The position numbers were made by a program, and so were the translations under genes. Positions 31,071-39,113 of a DNA stretch of 64,000 nucleotides are shown piece after piece; the first letter of the stretch is position 1; each line of letters begins with the position of its first letter. The notes beneath the pieces are model-generated. The model did not search any database and had not been told where the DNA came from. It saw only the letters and a list, made by a program, of their open reading frames with translations. Source of the stretch: Streptomyces sp. ISL-36 (GTDB lineage: Bacteria; Actinomycetota; Actinomycetes; Streptomycetales; Streptomycetaceae). Where the stretch lies: NCBI RefSeq assembly GCF_018614205.1, contig NZ_JAGGOS010000024.1, positions 1 through 64,000 on the forward strand. The letters are read 5' to 3'.

Positions 31071-31876
31071 CGAGCGAGAGAGAGCCACAGCTCTACGTGA
31101 ACCGCTGGGGTGACACGTCGGATCCGGTCCCGGAACGACGCGGAATTCGCCAGGATGCTTGCGCCTGTTTCGACCAGTCCAGGCCGCATCCCCGAGCCCG
31201 GGTCGGATTTCACACCGAGCGCCAGGACACGTCCGCCCCGGGCTGGCTGCGTCTGCTGGAGCTGATTGACGAAGCCGCGGCCGACGGGCGCGAGGAATTC
31301 CGCCCTCTCGTGGAGCTCAGCCCCGAGGAACGGCGGCAGATCGTCACCCTGCCTCCGAGCATCGCGCGGCTGACCATGGTCAAGCACCTCGTGCTCTACG
31401 GCAGCAACCTGGTCCGGATACCGCCCGAGATCGGGGCCATGACGAGCCTTGAGGAGTTCACGCCCTACACCTCTTACCGGTTGCACTGGCTTCCTTACGA
31501 ACTCACCCGGTGCCAGAAGCTGTCCCGCAGCACGGTGAGCACACGCGCACTGTTTGGCAACTACAAGTTGCGACCGCCTTTCCCCCGCCTGCAGCCTGAC
31601 CTGGACTCCGTCACGGAGCTTGCCCTGGAAGACCTCGATCCCAGGCGCTGGGGCACCACAGCCGTCCACAGATGCAGCGTTTGCGACCGTCCGATCGAAC
31701 AGGCTGGGCTCCGGCAGATGTGGATTTCACTGCGCATGGCCACTGACGTATTGCCCCTGCTGGTGAACGCCTGCTCATCGGCTTGCGTCGCCGCACTGCC
31801 CAGCGGTGCGCAGGACTACATCCACACGCCGCACAAGGGGGGCCAAGTCGACCAGCCGCCGTCCGATTGGGACTGA
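31067..31876 (+). CDS. Leucine-rich-repeat protein with C-terminal Cys motif
   Basis: 269 aa from the ATG overlapping the previous stop. The centre has LRR-like units (LPPSIARLTMVKHLVLYGSN, LVRIPPEIGAMTSLEEFTPY, LHWLPYELTRCQKLS). The C-terminus has HRCSVCDRPIEQAG and NACSSACVAALP, likely a zinc knuckle. This layout occurs in uncharacterised Streptomyces proteins. Coupled translation with the HTH protein, despite being of unrelated type. Confidence 0.65.
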   Translation: MTSEREPQLYVNRWGDTSDPVPERRGIRQDACACFDQSRPHPRARVGFHTERQDTSAPGWLRLLELIDEAAADGREEFRPLVELSPEERRQIVTLPPSIARLTMVKHLVLYGSNLVRIPPEIGAMTSLEEFTPYTSYRLHWLPYELTRCQKLSRSTVSTRALFGNYKLRPPFPRLQPDLDSVTELALEDLDPRRWGTTAVHRCSVCDRPIEQAGLRQMWISLRMATDVLPLLVNACSSACVAALPSGAQDYIHTPHKGGQVDQPPSDWD

Positions 31877-32025
31877 CCGACCGGGCCCCGGACGTCATGC
31901 AACGATCACCCCGAGAGATGCAATCCGGAGCGAAGCGTTGACGCTGGACTACCGAGACACCAATGACCGAACGCGAGCACCACGCACCAGCCCCTGACCG
32001 AGACACGAGGGAGGGTGGACACGGC

Positions 32026-32136
32026 CTACGCCGCGTTAACGAACTGGTCCCCGACAGTGTGGGCGGTCCACAGGATCGCGAAGCGTTCCCACCGGATGGT
32101 GAGGCTGGTAGAGGTGTCCTGGGTGACTTCGAGCAC
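32026..32136 (-). CDS. 36-aa ORF, probably truncated
   Basis: GTG start behind GGAGAATCTCC. The sequence VLEVTQDTSTSLTIRWERFA then ILWTAHTVGDQFVNAA is protein-like and stops at TAG; the A-H-x-x-G-D-x-x-V motif faintly recalls small membrane proteins (DUF3307-like), which are longer. A perfect palindrome lies 23 bp upstream. Likely a truncated or very small gene. Confidence 0.4.
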   Translation of the reverse strand: MLEVTQDTSTSLTIRWERFAILWTAHTVGDQFVNAA

Positions 32137-32158
32137 GGAGATTCTCCGGATCCGTTGA

Positions 32159-32178
32159 GTGTACGTAATTACGTACAC
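32159..32178. promoter_or_regulatory. Perfect 20-bp palindrome (operator candidate)
   Basis: GTGTACGTAATTACGTACAC, a fully symmetric AT-centred palindrome in a GC-rich background, between the small ORF (start 32136) and the ligase stop (32240). Shape and length fit a TetR/PadR-type dimer operator. No cognate regulator gene is adjacent. Confidence 0.7.
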
Positions 32179-32239
32179 GCGCAAGGGGTTTCCATCGAAT
32201 TCCTCCGCCCGGCGGGGGAGTTGGTCGGATCAGGCGAGG

Positions 32240-33138
32240 TCAGACGTCGGCCCGCAGACGAACCACCCGGGGCATGACGGCATGCCGGGTGGTGCCCTCT
32301 TCGACCTCGGCCACCAGGCCGGGCCGCACGCGGGTGTACTGCGTCTCGCCGGCGCGGGCCTGTACCTGCTCGTCGAGGGCGGGCAGCACAGGGGCGAGCT
32401 GCAGGCGTAGCGCGGTCGAAGCGGCGCGGTCACGGCCGGGTGGATGCGGCCAGCAAGCTGGAGTACGAGCGCGGCAGGCCGATCGGAGCGGCCGGTGAAG
32501 CCGACCACGGGGGCGTCGGATGTCTCGGTGTGCCGCAGTTTGAACCAGACGCGCTGCTCGCGGCGTGGGTAGCTCTGGGTCAGGCGTTTGATGACGAGCC
32601 CTTCGGTGCCGGCGGCTTCAGGTAGCAGGTCATGCCACAGCTGGGCCTGGTCGAGGTCGCGGGTCACCAGGACCGCCTGCAGCGGCGGGCCTACGTTGGC
32701 GAGTACCTGCTCGAGCAGCGCGCGGCGCCGCTCGCAGGGCAGGCTGCGGACGTCGCCCGCCTCGGTGGCCAGGATGTCGAAGGCGCCGTAAGAGGCGGGT
32801 CGTTGCGCGGCGAGCTGGGCGGCGCGGGCAGCGGCGGAGCTGGAGCACTGGAGGACCGCGGGGAAGTCCATGCGGCCTTCCCTCCAGATGACGGCCTCGC
32901 CGTCCAGGACGGTGCCGACGGGCAGCGCCTGCGCGGCGCGTGCGAGGTCAGGCCAGTTGGGTGTGACGATGTTGTTGCGGCGCGTCTGCAGGACGACGCC
33001 GTCGTCCAGGCGGAAGAGCAGCATTCTGATTCCATCCAGCTTCGGCTCGTAGGCGAGGCCTGGTCCTCGCGGCAGCGTGCGGACGATCGAGGCGAGCGCG
33101 ATGGGCAGCGGGGGCCGCAGAGGCTGGGGGGTGCTCAC
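32240..33138 (-). pseudogene. ATP-dependent DNA ligase (LigD ligase-domain type), frameshifted near the 3' end
   Basis: GTG start at 33136-33138. Nucleotidyltransferase core: LAYEPKLDGIRMLLFRLDDG (motif I, Lys), VLDGEAVIW, EGLVIKRL and VWFKLRH (motif V-like). The OB domain follows (VGFTGRSDRPAALVLQLAGR). Near 32420-32440 the frame is lost: the next frame gives ALRLQLAPVLPALDEQVQAR and PGLVAEVEEGTTRHAV, the expected ligase C-terminus, ending at TGA 32240-32242. A single indel or read error explains it. Partner of Ku for NHEJ if functional. Confidence 0.8.
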
Positions 33139-33205
33139 CGGCCGAGCATCACAACGTCTGCGGCGGAGTAGGTGCCTTGCGGTCGGCGCGTCCTGGCGCC
33201 GCCGA

Positions 33206-33222
33206 TTCTTTACGCCGTAAAG
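33206..33222. terminator. Palindromic stem TCTTTAC-GCC-GTAAAGA
   Basis: 7-bp stem with GCC loop, 50 bp past the stop of the degenerate gene at 33272-34033 and before the ligase start. The same 17-nt core recurs inside the terminator at 61784-61814. Confidence 0.55.
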
Positions 33223-33271
33223 ACCAGCGGGCGCGTCCGAGGGTGGAGCCGGCCGCGCCTGCAGCAGGGGG

Positions 33272-34033
33272 TTACTGGTCTCCGTCCGGGCCGTGGCGCA
33301 GGTAGTCGTAGACGTTGCAGGCCTTGGACCAGGCCCCGGAGGCTCGTTCGTGACCTTCCTGGGCAGCCAGGCGGGTGTAGAGGTCCGGGAGTTGCAGCCG
33401 GTGCCGTCGCCGCCTTCGTCGTCGTCCATCACCTCGGCGAGCGCGTACGGCGCGGACGGGACGCGCGCGTCCAGGTGTTCAAGCTCGGGGCGGTAGTCGC
33501 CGACGTCGATGACGGTCCCTTCGATGTGCTGGGTGTGCCGCATCTGGTAGCGGAGGGCGCCAGCCATCTGCTCCGCCTGGCGCTCCTTCTCGTACGGGCC
33601 GAGGCGGACCGGGTCGAGGCCGGGCCGGGTGAGAACGACGGCGTATCCGAACGGGTCGGTGTAGCGGATCGGCCGGCCGAGTTGGCGGGCGAAGGCGATC
33701 CCGGCGCGCGTGGAGTCGCCCGGTGGAGGTAGTCCAGCTGCTGCTTGAGTTCCTCGGCGCGCGGCGGGTCGTCCACAGCCGGTGCGGCTTCTTCATGTCG
33801 CAGCCGGGGGCGAGGACGATGCGGCCGGCGGCGGTCTCGCGGAGGTTGGTCTCGGCGAGCTCGTCCCAGAAGCGGGTGGAGCCGCACAGGCAGACGACGG
33901 TGGGCCGGTCCGACGGGTACTGGACCGGCAGCGAGCGCAGTACAGCGGCCGCGGTGGCGCCGTCGGTGATCTGGCTGGTGTGGGTGAGGAGGGCGGCGGC
34001 GTGCTAGTCGCGCAGCTGCTGCTCAAAGGTCAT
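33272..34033 (-). pseudogene. Degenerate nucleoside-deoxyribosyltransferase-like gene
   Basis: ATG at 34031-34033 gives MTFEQQLRD then an in-frame TAG at codon 10. Beyond it, PTVVCLCGSTRFWDELAETN and GRIVLAPGCDMK are the signature of a Streptomyces family resembling nucleoside 2-deoxyribosyltransferases (C-G-S-T-R-F). Later parts occur in other frames: STRAGIAFARQLGRPIRYTD, then MAGALRYQMRHTQHIEGT, then LQLPDLYTRLAAQEGHERAS ending at TAA 33272-33274. At least two frameshifts, one nonsense codon and a missing segment make it a clear pseudogene. Confidence 0.75.
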
Positions 34034-34337
34034 GACGGGTCGGTTCCTTCGCGCTGGGCGGGGCGGGGGACGGGGAGGTCGAAGAGGGGGACTTGGTGCG
34101 CTCGAGCTCGAGGCGTTCCACGAACGCGTTACCGCGGGCTGTGACGCACTCGGGGCACAGGTGCCGGGTGGTGGCGATCCAGCCCTCGGAGGTCATGCGC
34201 CGGGCCCAGGCCGGATCCAGCTGGGGTGTGGGCAGGGTGAGTTCGAAGTCGCTGTCCTCGTCGGGGCCCTGTGCGCAGTAGGTGGCGCCGCAGTTGTCGC
34301 AGCCCACGACGTAGACGGTGCGGGGCAGAAGGCTCAT
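34023..34337 (-). CDS. Hypothetical zinc-ribbon-like protein, 104 aa
   Basis: MSLLPRTVYVVGCDNCGATY and HLCPECVTARG supply C-x-x-C pairs for one zinc. Middle section is acidic, the tail Ser/Pro-rich. Its stop lies 11 bases inside the start region of the degenerate gene downstream. Part of the leftward operon. Function unknown. Confidence 0.6.
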   Translation of the reverse strand: MSLLPRTVYVVGCDNCGATYCAQGPDEDSDFELTLPTPQLDPAWARRMTSEGWIATTRHLCPECVTARGNAFVERLELERTKSPSSTSPSPAPPSAKEPTRHDL

Positions 34338-34356
34338 GAGTCTCTCCGGACGGGAC

Positions 34357-34381
34357 GGGCCGGCCGGTTGCTGGCCGGCCC
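34357..34381 (-). terminator. Intercistronic GC hairpin
   Basis: 9-bp stem GGGCCGGCC/GGCCGGCCC (34357-34365 with 34373-34381) between the 34410 stop and the 34337 start. Confidence 0.55.
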
Positions 34382-34409
34382 GGCGGTCGCCGACAGGGCG
34401 AGGGCTCTG

Positions 34410-35090
34410 TCAGAACGGGGGTTCGTCGCTGTAGCCGCCGGCCGCGCTGCTCCAGGGATCGCTGGCGTGGTGGGCGGTGGCGGGCTCGTACGCCAGATCG
34501 GGCGTGTAGGCGCTGCAGAGGGTGTACTCGCTGCGCTCGGCGTCGTACTTCCTGCCGGTGCCGCGGCATCCGATGCAGTCGGCGGCGTGCGGGTCGTCGT
34601 CTTCCCCGCGCAGGCAGATGACGGGCTCGGCGTGGACGGGGATGCCGTCGTTCTGCCAGATGACCGGCTCGATGACCCAGCCCGATCCCTGGCAGCCGCC
34701 GGGGCAGTTCGGCGGGTGCGGGCTGTCGTCCTCGAGGTGCTGCTGGTACTGACCGCGCAGCCAGGTGCGCGCGGCCTCGGCCGGCAGCGGCATCAGCCAG
34801 TCGGCGCGGCGCAGGGCGTTCGCGGCAGCCGCGGCCTGGGCGCCGTGGTGGCCGTCGGCCGCGTCGGCGAGGGCGACCAGGTCGGCGATGACGGCGCGCA
34901 GCAGCAGCACGGTACGGCGCCGGTCGGCGACGTAGTCGGGGTGGAAGGCCTCGGTGTCGCCGCGGACGGTGGCATACCGGGTCCAGAACTCTTCCTGTAC
35001 CAATTCGGTCAGCAGCCGCGGGATGGACGGGGCGGGGCAGTAGGCGGGCGGGGCTGTGTCGGCGATCGGGGGGTGGTCGGTGATGGTCAC
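34410..35090 (-). CDS. Hypothetical protein with DnaJ-type zinc repeats
   Basis: 226 aa, ATG start. N-terminal two-thirds helical (LLTELVQEEFWTRYATVRGD, RRTVLLLRAVIADLVALADA). Then CPGGCQGSGWVIEP and CIGCRGTGRKYD provide two C-x-x-C-x-G-x-G units as in DnaJ zinc centres. Such proteins occur in Streptomyces plasmids and phages; role unknown. Follows stem-loop copy A downstream of dnaN. Confidence 0.6.
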   Translation of the reverse strand: MTITDHPPIADTAPPAYCPAPSIPRLLTELVQEEFWTRYATVRGDTEAFHPDYVADRRRTVLLLRAVIADLVALADAADGHHGAQAAAAANALRRADWLMPLPAEAARTWLRGQYQQHLEDDSPHPPNCPGGCQGSGWVIEPVIWQNDGIPVHAEPVICLRGEDDDPHAADCIGCRGTGRKYDAERSEYTLCSAYTPDLAYEPATAHHASDPWSSAAGGYSDEPPF

Positions 35091-35123
35091 GCTGGTCCCT
35101 TGGTCTCGGTGGTGGGTGGGAGG

Positions 35124-35168
35124 CCCGGGGCGGCCGGCTGAGCGTGGCGACCTGGCGGCCGCCCCGGG
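35124..35168 (-). repeat. Conserved-loop stem-loop, copy A
   Basis: Arms CCCGGGGCGGCCG (35124-35136) and CGGCCGCCCCGGG (35156-35168) flank a loop GCTGAGCGTGGCGACCTGG. The same arms and nearly the same loop recur at copies C to F near 43-45 kb. Located between the dnaN stop and the next start. Confidence 0.75.
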
Positions 35169-35174
35169 GCGGTG

Positions 35175-36311
35175 TCAGCTGGAGAGCCGGATCGGCATGA
35201 GCAGGTAGTCGAGCGCGTCGTCGCCCAGGTCGTCGCCGTTCTTGTTGGCGCCGGTGATCAGGGCGGGCTTGGTCGGGGCGACGATCGCGAACTTGATGGC
35301 GTCGGCGTCGATGGCGGCGAGGCCGTCCAGCAGGAAGGCAGGGTTGAAGGCGATGGCGAGCGGGGCACCGGTCACGGTGTCGAAGTCGGCGTCGATCCGG
35401 TCACGGGCCTGTGCGTCGTCGCTGCTGCCGGCGGTCAGCGAGAGGGCGCCCTGGCTGAAGTGGAGCTGGACGGGCTGGCCGCGCTCGGCGACGAGGGCGA
35501 CGCGCTTGACGGCCGCGGTGAGTTCCTCGCTGTCGACGACGGCGGTGGCTTCGAACTCGGTGGGCCACAGGTTCTTGTAGTCGGGCAGCTGGCCTTCCAG
35601 AGCGCGCATCGTGGTGCTGCGTGAGGGGCCGGCCATGCCGAAGACGCCCTGGCTGGTGGGCAGGGCGAGCTCGACCTGTTCGGCATCGGCGAGCATCTTG
35701 GCGGAGTCGAGCAGGGCCTTGGCGGGGATGACTGCCTGGCCTTCGGTCATGTCGCTGGTGGACGTGAAGTCGATGCTGCGGACGGCGAAGCGGTAGCGGT
35801 CGGTGGCCGCGAGGGTGAGCTTGCCGTCGGCGACGGTGAGGTGGATGCCGGTCAGGAGGGGCAGGGTGTCGTCGCGGCCGGCGGCGGAGGCGACCTGGGC
35901 GACGGCGTGGGCGAAGTCGCGGCCGGTGGCGGTGCCGGAGGCGTCGCCGAGCTTGGGCAGGCTCGGGTACTCCTCCAGCGGCAGGGTGTGCAGGGTGTAG
36001 CGGGTGCTGCCGGAGGTCAGGACGAGCCGGGGGCCGACCAGTTCGAGGTCGACCGGGTTCTTGCCTTTGACGGTGCGGGTGATGTCGGACAGCAGGCGGC
36101 CGGGGACCAGGACGCTGCCGGCCTTCGTGATGTCGGCGGCCAGGGTGGCCTGAGCGGACACCTCGTAGTCGAACGCGGCGACGGTCAGCTGCCCGGCGGC
36201 GGCCTCCAGCTTGAGGCCGGCGAGGACGGGCGCGGGCGGCCGGCCGGGCAGGGCGCGGGCTGCGTCGGCGACGGCGGCGGCGAACGGGGCGTGTTCGAGG
36301 CGGAGCTTCAT
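35175..36311 (-). CDS. DNA polymerase III sliding clamp (beta subunit)
   Basis: 378 aa. MKLRLEHAPFAAAVADAARA, PAPVLAGLKLEAAAGQLTV and VLVPGRLLSDITRTVKGK are domain I; LPLLTGIHLTVADGKLTLAA and ATDRYRFAVRS domain II; ending DYLLMPIRLSS, the typical C-terminal M-P-I/V-R. Full-length beta clamp (about 370 residues). A plasmid-encoded clamp would let the element direct its own polymerase loading, in line with the DnaB gene at 56 kb. Confidence 0.95.
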   Translation of the reverse strand: MKLRLEHAPFAAAVADAARALPGRPPAPVLAGLKLEAAAGQLTVAAFDYEVSAQATLAADITKAGSVLVPGRLLSDITRTVKGKNPVDLELVGPRLVLTSGSTRYTLHTLPLEEYPSLPKLGDASGTATGRDFAHAVAQVASAAGRDDTLPLLTGIHLTVADGKLTLAATDRYRFAVRSIDFTSTSDMTEGQAVIPAKALLDSAKMLADAEQVELALPTSQGVFGMAGPSRSTTMRALEGQLPDYKNLWPTEFEATAVVDSEELTAAVKRVALVAERGQPVQLHFSQGALSLTAGSSDDAQARDRIDADFDTVTGAPLAIAFNPAFLLDGLAAIDADAIKFAIVAPTKPALITGANKNGDDLGDDALDYLLMPIRLSS

Positions 36312-36330
36312 GGGTGTCGGTGTCCTTATC

Positions 36331-36573
36331 TCAGGCGGAGACGGTGGCAGGGGCGGGCGTGGTGAGGTGGCTGCGCAGGTGGGTGTCGCGGACGTACTCC
36401 AGCGCGGCCCGGGTGCCGCTCTTGTCGGTCCAGGTGCAGGCGGAGCAGGTGGCGACGTAGGCGTCCCGGCCGGTGCAGCCGGCTTCCTTGGGCTTGCCAG
36501 TGGTGGTGACCTTGTGGGTGCAGACGGTTCCGTCGGCGTGGACGGGCTTGATGGTGGCGGTGATGCTGGCCAT
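36331..36573 (-). CDS. Hypothetical 80-aa Cys/His protein
   Basis: MASITATIKPVHADGTVCTH, then CTGRDAYVATCSACTW, with a likely zinc knuckle (C...C-x-x-C, H). ATG overlaps the HNH gene stop (ATGA), so coupled. The tail is beta/helical (ALEYVRDTHLRSHL). Role unknown; it may assist the HNH protein. Confidence 0.6.
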   Translation of the reverse strand: MASITATIKPVHADGTVCTHKVTTTGKPKEAGCTGRDAYVATCSACTWTDKSGTRAALEYVRDTHLRSHLTTPAPATVSA

Positions 36574-37058
36574 CAGGGGTGGACCTCCGTGGTCTCGGTG
36601 CTGTTGGAGTGGGTGAAGAAGGGCAGCGGCTCGTCGTGCACGGTCGCGGGGGCGGCGGGGAGGGCGGGCGGCAGGGCCGGCTCGGTCGGCACGGCCAGGT
36701 CGACGACCGCTTCGAGGGCGAGCTGCCCGGCGGCGGCCAGGTCGGCGGCGCGGGTGAGCGCGGCGGTGACGCGGTGGTGGGCCCGGTCGTGGTGGAGGTG
36801 GCAGCCGGCGCACATCACGACCAGGTTGTCCGGGCGGACGTCCTCGGGCTGGTGGTTGAGGTGGGCGGTGGTCAGGACGACGGTCGTGCCGGTGCCGTAG
36901 GCGGCCTGGCCGTGCCGGTTGGGGCAGCGGCCCGGGTGGGTGCCACGGCCGCACTGGCCGGTGCAGGCGCAGCGCCAGCCCGCGGCTTCCTTCGCGGCGA
37001 GGGAGATGGCCGGCCAGTCGCCGGGGTATCGGTCCTTGTTCTCCGGTCGGATCGGCAT
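36573..37058 (-). CDS. HNH endonuclease
   Basis: 161 aa. CACTGQCGRGTHPGRCPNRH is the first metal-binding knuckle, TTAHLNHQPEDVRPDNLVVM and CAGCHLHHDRAHH the HNH core (H...N...H with C-x-x-C). A helical Ala-rich tail follows. HNH proteins nick or cut DNA and are common in phage/plasmid modules. Coupled to the 80-aa gene downstream. Confidence 0.8.
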   Translation of the reverse strand: MPIRPENKDRYPGDWPAISLAAKEAAGWRCACTGQCGRGTHPGRCPNRHGQAAYGTGTTVVLTTAHLNHQPEDVRPDNLVVMCAGCHLHHDRAHHRVTAALTRAADLAAAGQLALEAVVDLAVPTEPALPPALPAAPATVHDEPLPFFTHSNSTETTEVHP

Positions 37059-37061
37059 CGG

Positions 37062-37562
37062 TCATTCCTCCTTCGGTTCGATGGCGACCAGGCGGCCGAT
37101 CCGGGCGACGGTGTGGCCGAGGTGTCGGGCGGCAAGGTGAATCAGGTACTCGGTGGTGATCTCCCAGGTGGCGAGCGGGAGGTCGACCAGTCCGGGCGGT
37201 GGGATGCTGCGGGCGTTGTGGCCGATGCGGATCAGGGCCTGGGCGAGGCGCTGGTCGTAGGCGGCCTGACTCTCGGATTTGCGCCGGTCGGTCTCCAAGG
37301 CGGCCGCCCAGCGCATCAGCGGCCGCTTTTCCCTGGCCGGGGGTCCGTACCTCTGGGGCCGGTTGAGCTCCCAGACCGGGTCGGGGTCCTCGGGGCGGGC
37401 GGCGGCGACGATCGCCTCCACTCCCCCGCCGGGCACCGGCCGCGTGGTGTAGAGCAGCGCGTACGCGCCGAAGCCGGCGCCGCCGCCGGTACGAAGCAGG
37501 GTGACCCGCCCCGTACCGGTGAGCGGCTGGCCGCCGTCCGCGTCGGCGGGTAAGGCGGCCAT
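37062..37562 (-). CDS. Hypothetical 166-aa protein
   Basis: MAALPADADGGQPLTGTGRV, then AYALLYTTRPVPGGGVEAIV and helical segments (AAYDQRLAQALIRIGHNARS, WEITTEYLIHLAARHLGHTV). Starts three bases past the stop of the Lsr2-like gene. No family recognised. Embedded in the leftward operon with dnaN. Confidence 0.55.
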   Translation of the reverse strand: MAALPADADGGQPLTGTGRVTLLRTGGGAGFGAYALLYTTRPVPGGGVEAIVAAARPEDPDPVWELNRPQRYGPPAREKRPLMRWAAALETDRRKSESQAAYDQRLAQALIRIGHNARSIPPPGLVDLPLATWEITTEYLIHLAARHLGHTVARIGRLVAIEPKEE

Positions 37563-37565
37563 CGG

Positions 37566-38150
37566 TTACCCGGCCTGGCGCTGCGCGGGGACGGCCGCCT
37601 TGCCGTCCCGGTTGTTCCAGGCGTCCATGACGTCCTTGGAGATGGAGCCGACCTGCGAGACGGCCATCCCCTGGGCGCGGGCCCAGGCCCGGATCTCGCC
37701 ACGTCGGCGCTTGTCGCCCAGCGACTGACCGCTGGCGGCCGGCTTCGTCGCCTTGCCGCCGTTCTTCAGGCGCCGCAGCTTGGCCTGGGCCTTGGTCAGG
37801 GTCTGGGTCGCCTCGGCGACTTCCTTCTCGGCCGCCTCGATCGCGGAAGCGTCGCGCTTCAGCTGCTGCAGCTCGGTCAGGCCGGCGCGGGTGCGGGCCG
37901 CCAGGTTGCGGATGCGAGCGGTGTGGCTGTTCTCGCCCCAGGCCAGGGCGGCCAGAGCGTGCGCCAGTTGCGGGTCGACGTCCGGGATCGTGGAGGCTCC
38001 GGCCTTGGTGTGGGCTCGGGTCAGTCCTTCGGTCTCGGCGATGGCGGCGATCTCGCCCACGGTCGCGTCGGGCAGCTGCGCGCGGATGTCGTCGGCGGTG
38101 GCGCCGTTGTTCAGCATGTCGACGATGGCGGCACGGTAGGCGTCGTTCAC
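37566..38150 (-). CDS. Lsr2-like DNA-binding protein (nucleoid-associated)
   Basis: 194 aa from a GTG overlapping the WhiB-like stop. N-terminal MNDAYRAAIVDMLNNGATAD and a coiled coil (LQQLKRDASAIEAAEKEVAE). The last 45 residues (RRRGEIRAWARAQGMAVSQV GSISKDVMDAWNNR) match the Lsr2 C-terminal DNA-binding fold (I-R-x-W-A-x-x-x-G), with V-G-S-I in place of the usual R-G-R AT-hook. Such plasmid paralogues may silence or tune host genes. Confidence 0.7.
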   Translation of the reverse strand: MNDAYRAAIVDMLNNGATADDIRAQLPDATVGEIAAIAETEGLTRAHTKAGASTIPDVDPQLAHALAALAWGENSHTARIRNLAARTRAGLTELQQLKRDASAIEAAEKEVAEATQTLTKAQAKLRRLKNGGKATKPAASGQSLGDKRRRGEIRAWARAQGMAVSQVGSISKDVMDAWNNRDGKAAVPAQRQAG

Positions 38151-38422
38151 TTCGGCTCCTTCGGGGCGGTGGTGGTGAATTCGCGGCACAGCTGGGAGCG
38201 CCGGGTGCGGGTGGTGCCGGCCCAGATGGCGTCGCCGGCGTCGGTCGGGTGGTCGATGGCCCAGGCCAGGCACGCCTCGCGGGTCGGGCAGCGGCGGCAG
38301 GCCAGTTGAGCAGCGGCTCGGTCGTTGGAGTCGTCGCTGGTCCACCAGTCGGGGTCGGAGTCCGGGGCCTGGCAGGGCTCGGCACCGGTGAACCGGGGGA
38401 AGGGGGCGAGGCGGCCGCTCAC
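38147..38422 (-). CDS. WhiB-like iron-sulfur regulator
   Basis: 91 aa, GTG start overlapping the upstream stop. Four Cys in WhiB spacing: EPC...LACRRCPTREACLAWA, followed by DAIWAGTTRTRRSQ (the G-I/V-W-G-G turn and basic tail). WhiB proteins carry a [4Fe-4S] cluster and bind sigma factor region 4 in actinobacteria. Encoded between the Lsr2-like and a small Cys protein with end-to-end GTGA/ATGA overlaps. Confidence 0.85.
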   Translation of the reverse strand: MSGRLAPFPRFTGAEPCQAPDSDPDWWTSDDSNDRAAAQLACRRCPTREACLAWAIDHPTDAGDAIWAGTTRTRRSQLCREFTTTAPKEPK

Positions 38423-38628
38423 GACGTGGTTCCGATCGGGCGGACCACGTGCATGTCGCCGTCGCGGTCGGCGTGGGTGTGGGCGCCGTCGCCGAGCTCG
38501 GCGGCCAGGTGGTCGGCGATGCGGGTGTTGTCGTGCCTGCTGGCGAAGACGGTCTGAAGCACGGCGGCCGGGCGGCCGGCGCACTGGCGGCAGGCGGTCA
38601 CGCTCGGGCGGGGCGGGGCGGTGGTCAT
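38419..38628 (-). CDS. Hypothetical 69-aa protein
   Basis: ATG at 38626-38628. VTACRQCAGRPAAVLQTVFA has a C-x-x-C pair; DNTRIADHLAAELGDGAHTH is helical. Coupled at both ends by 4-bp overlaps. Role unknown. Confidence 0.6.
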   Translation of the reverse strand: MTTAPPRPSVTACRQCAGRPAAVLQTVFASRHDNTRIADHLAAELGDGAHTHADRDGDMHVVRPIGTTS

Positions 38629-39113
38629 GACTTGCGCTCCCCCTGCGGCCGGACGTTGTCGATGCCGCCCACGGTCGGCAGCAGCAGTTCGAACGGCTCC
38701 CATGCCTCGAGCCGGTACATCTCGAGCACCTCGACCGGCAGCTCGGCGCCGAGGGAGTGGTCGTTGTACGGGAGCAGTTCCGGGACGACGTTGGCGTGTT
38801 CGCCGTCGTCGGTGTCGTCGGCGGCCTGGTCGATGTCGGCGAAAGTGACGAAGACGCCGGTGTGGGTGCGCTCCAGGACGTACAGCCGCCGGGCGGGGGC
38901 CTCTTCGGGGTCGACGTCGTCGCGGCGGACCCAGATCTGTCGGGTGGCGGCGAGGACGGCCGGGTCGCCGGCGTCGGCCGCGTCGGTGATCCGCTGGTAG
39001 GCATCAGCGCGGTCGAGCTGCTCGCGGCCGACGAGGTCCTGGACGGCGGCGGTGAGGTGGTCGCCCAGCGCCTGGGCGCCGATGAGGTGGTTAAGGGACT
39101 TCAGGGTGCTCAT
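38625..39113 (-). CDS. Hypothetical 162-aa acidic protein
   Basis: MSTLKSLNHLIGAQALGDHL, then RRLYVLERTHTGVFVTFADI, an acidic stretch (DQAADDTDDGEHANVVPELL) and VEVLEMYRLEAWEPFELLLP. No family recognised. Coupled to its neighbours in the leftward operon. Confidence 0.6.
   Translation of the reverse strand: MSTLKSLNHLIGAQALGDHLTAAVQDLVGREQLDRADAYQRITDAADAGDPAVLAATRQIWVRRDDVDPEEAPARRLYVLERTHTGVFVTFADIDQAADDTDDGEHANVVPELLPYNDHSLGAELPVEVLEMYRLEAWEPFELLLPTVGGIDNVRPQGERKS

Noticed and set aside
36331..38385. A single 684-codon minus-strand frame covering dnaN-downstream genes
   Set aside because: It only fuses the real 80-aa gene to out-of-frame reading of the HNH, 166-aa and Lsr2-like genes; Arg/Pro-rich outside the last 80 codons.
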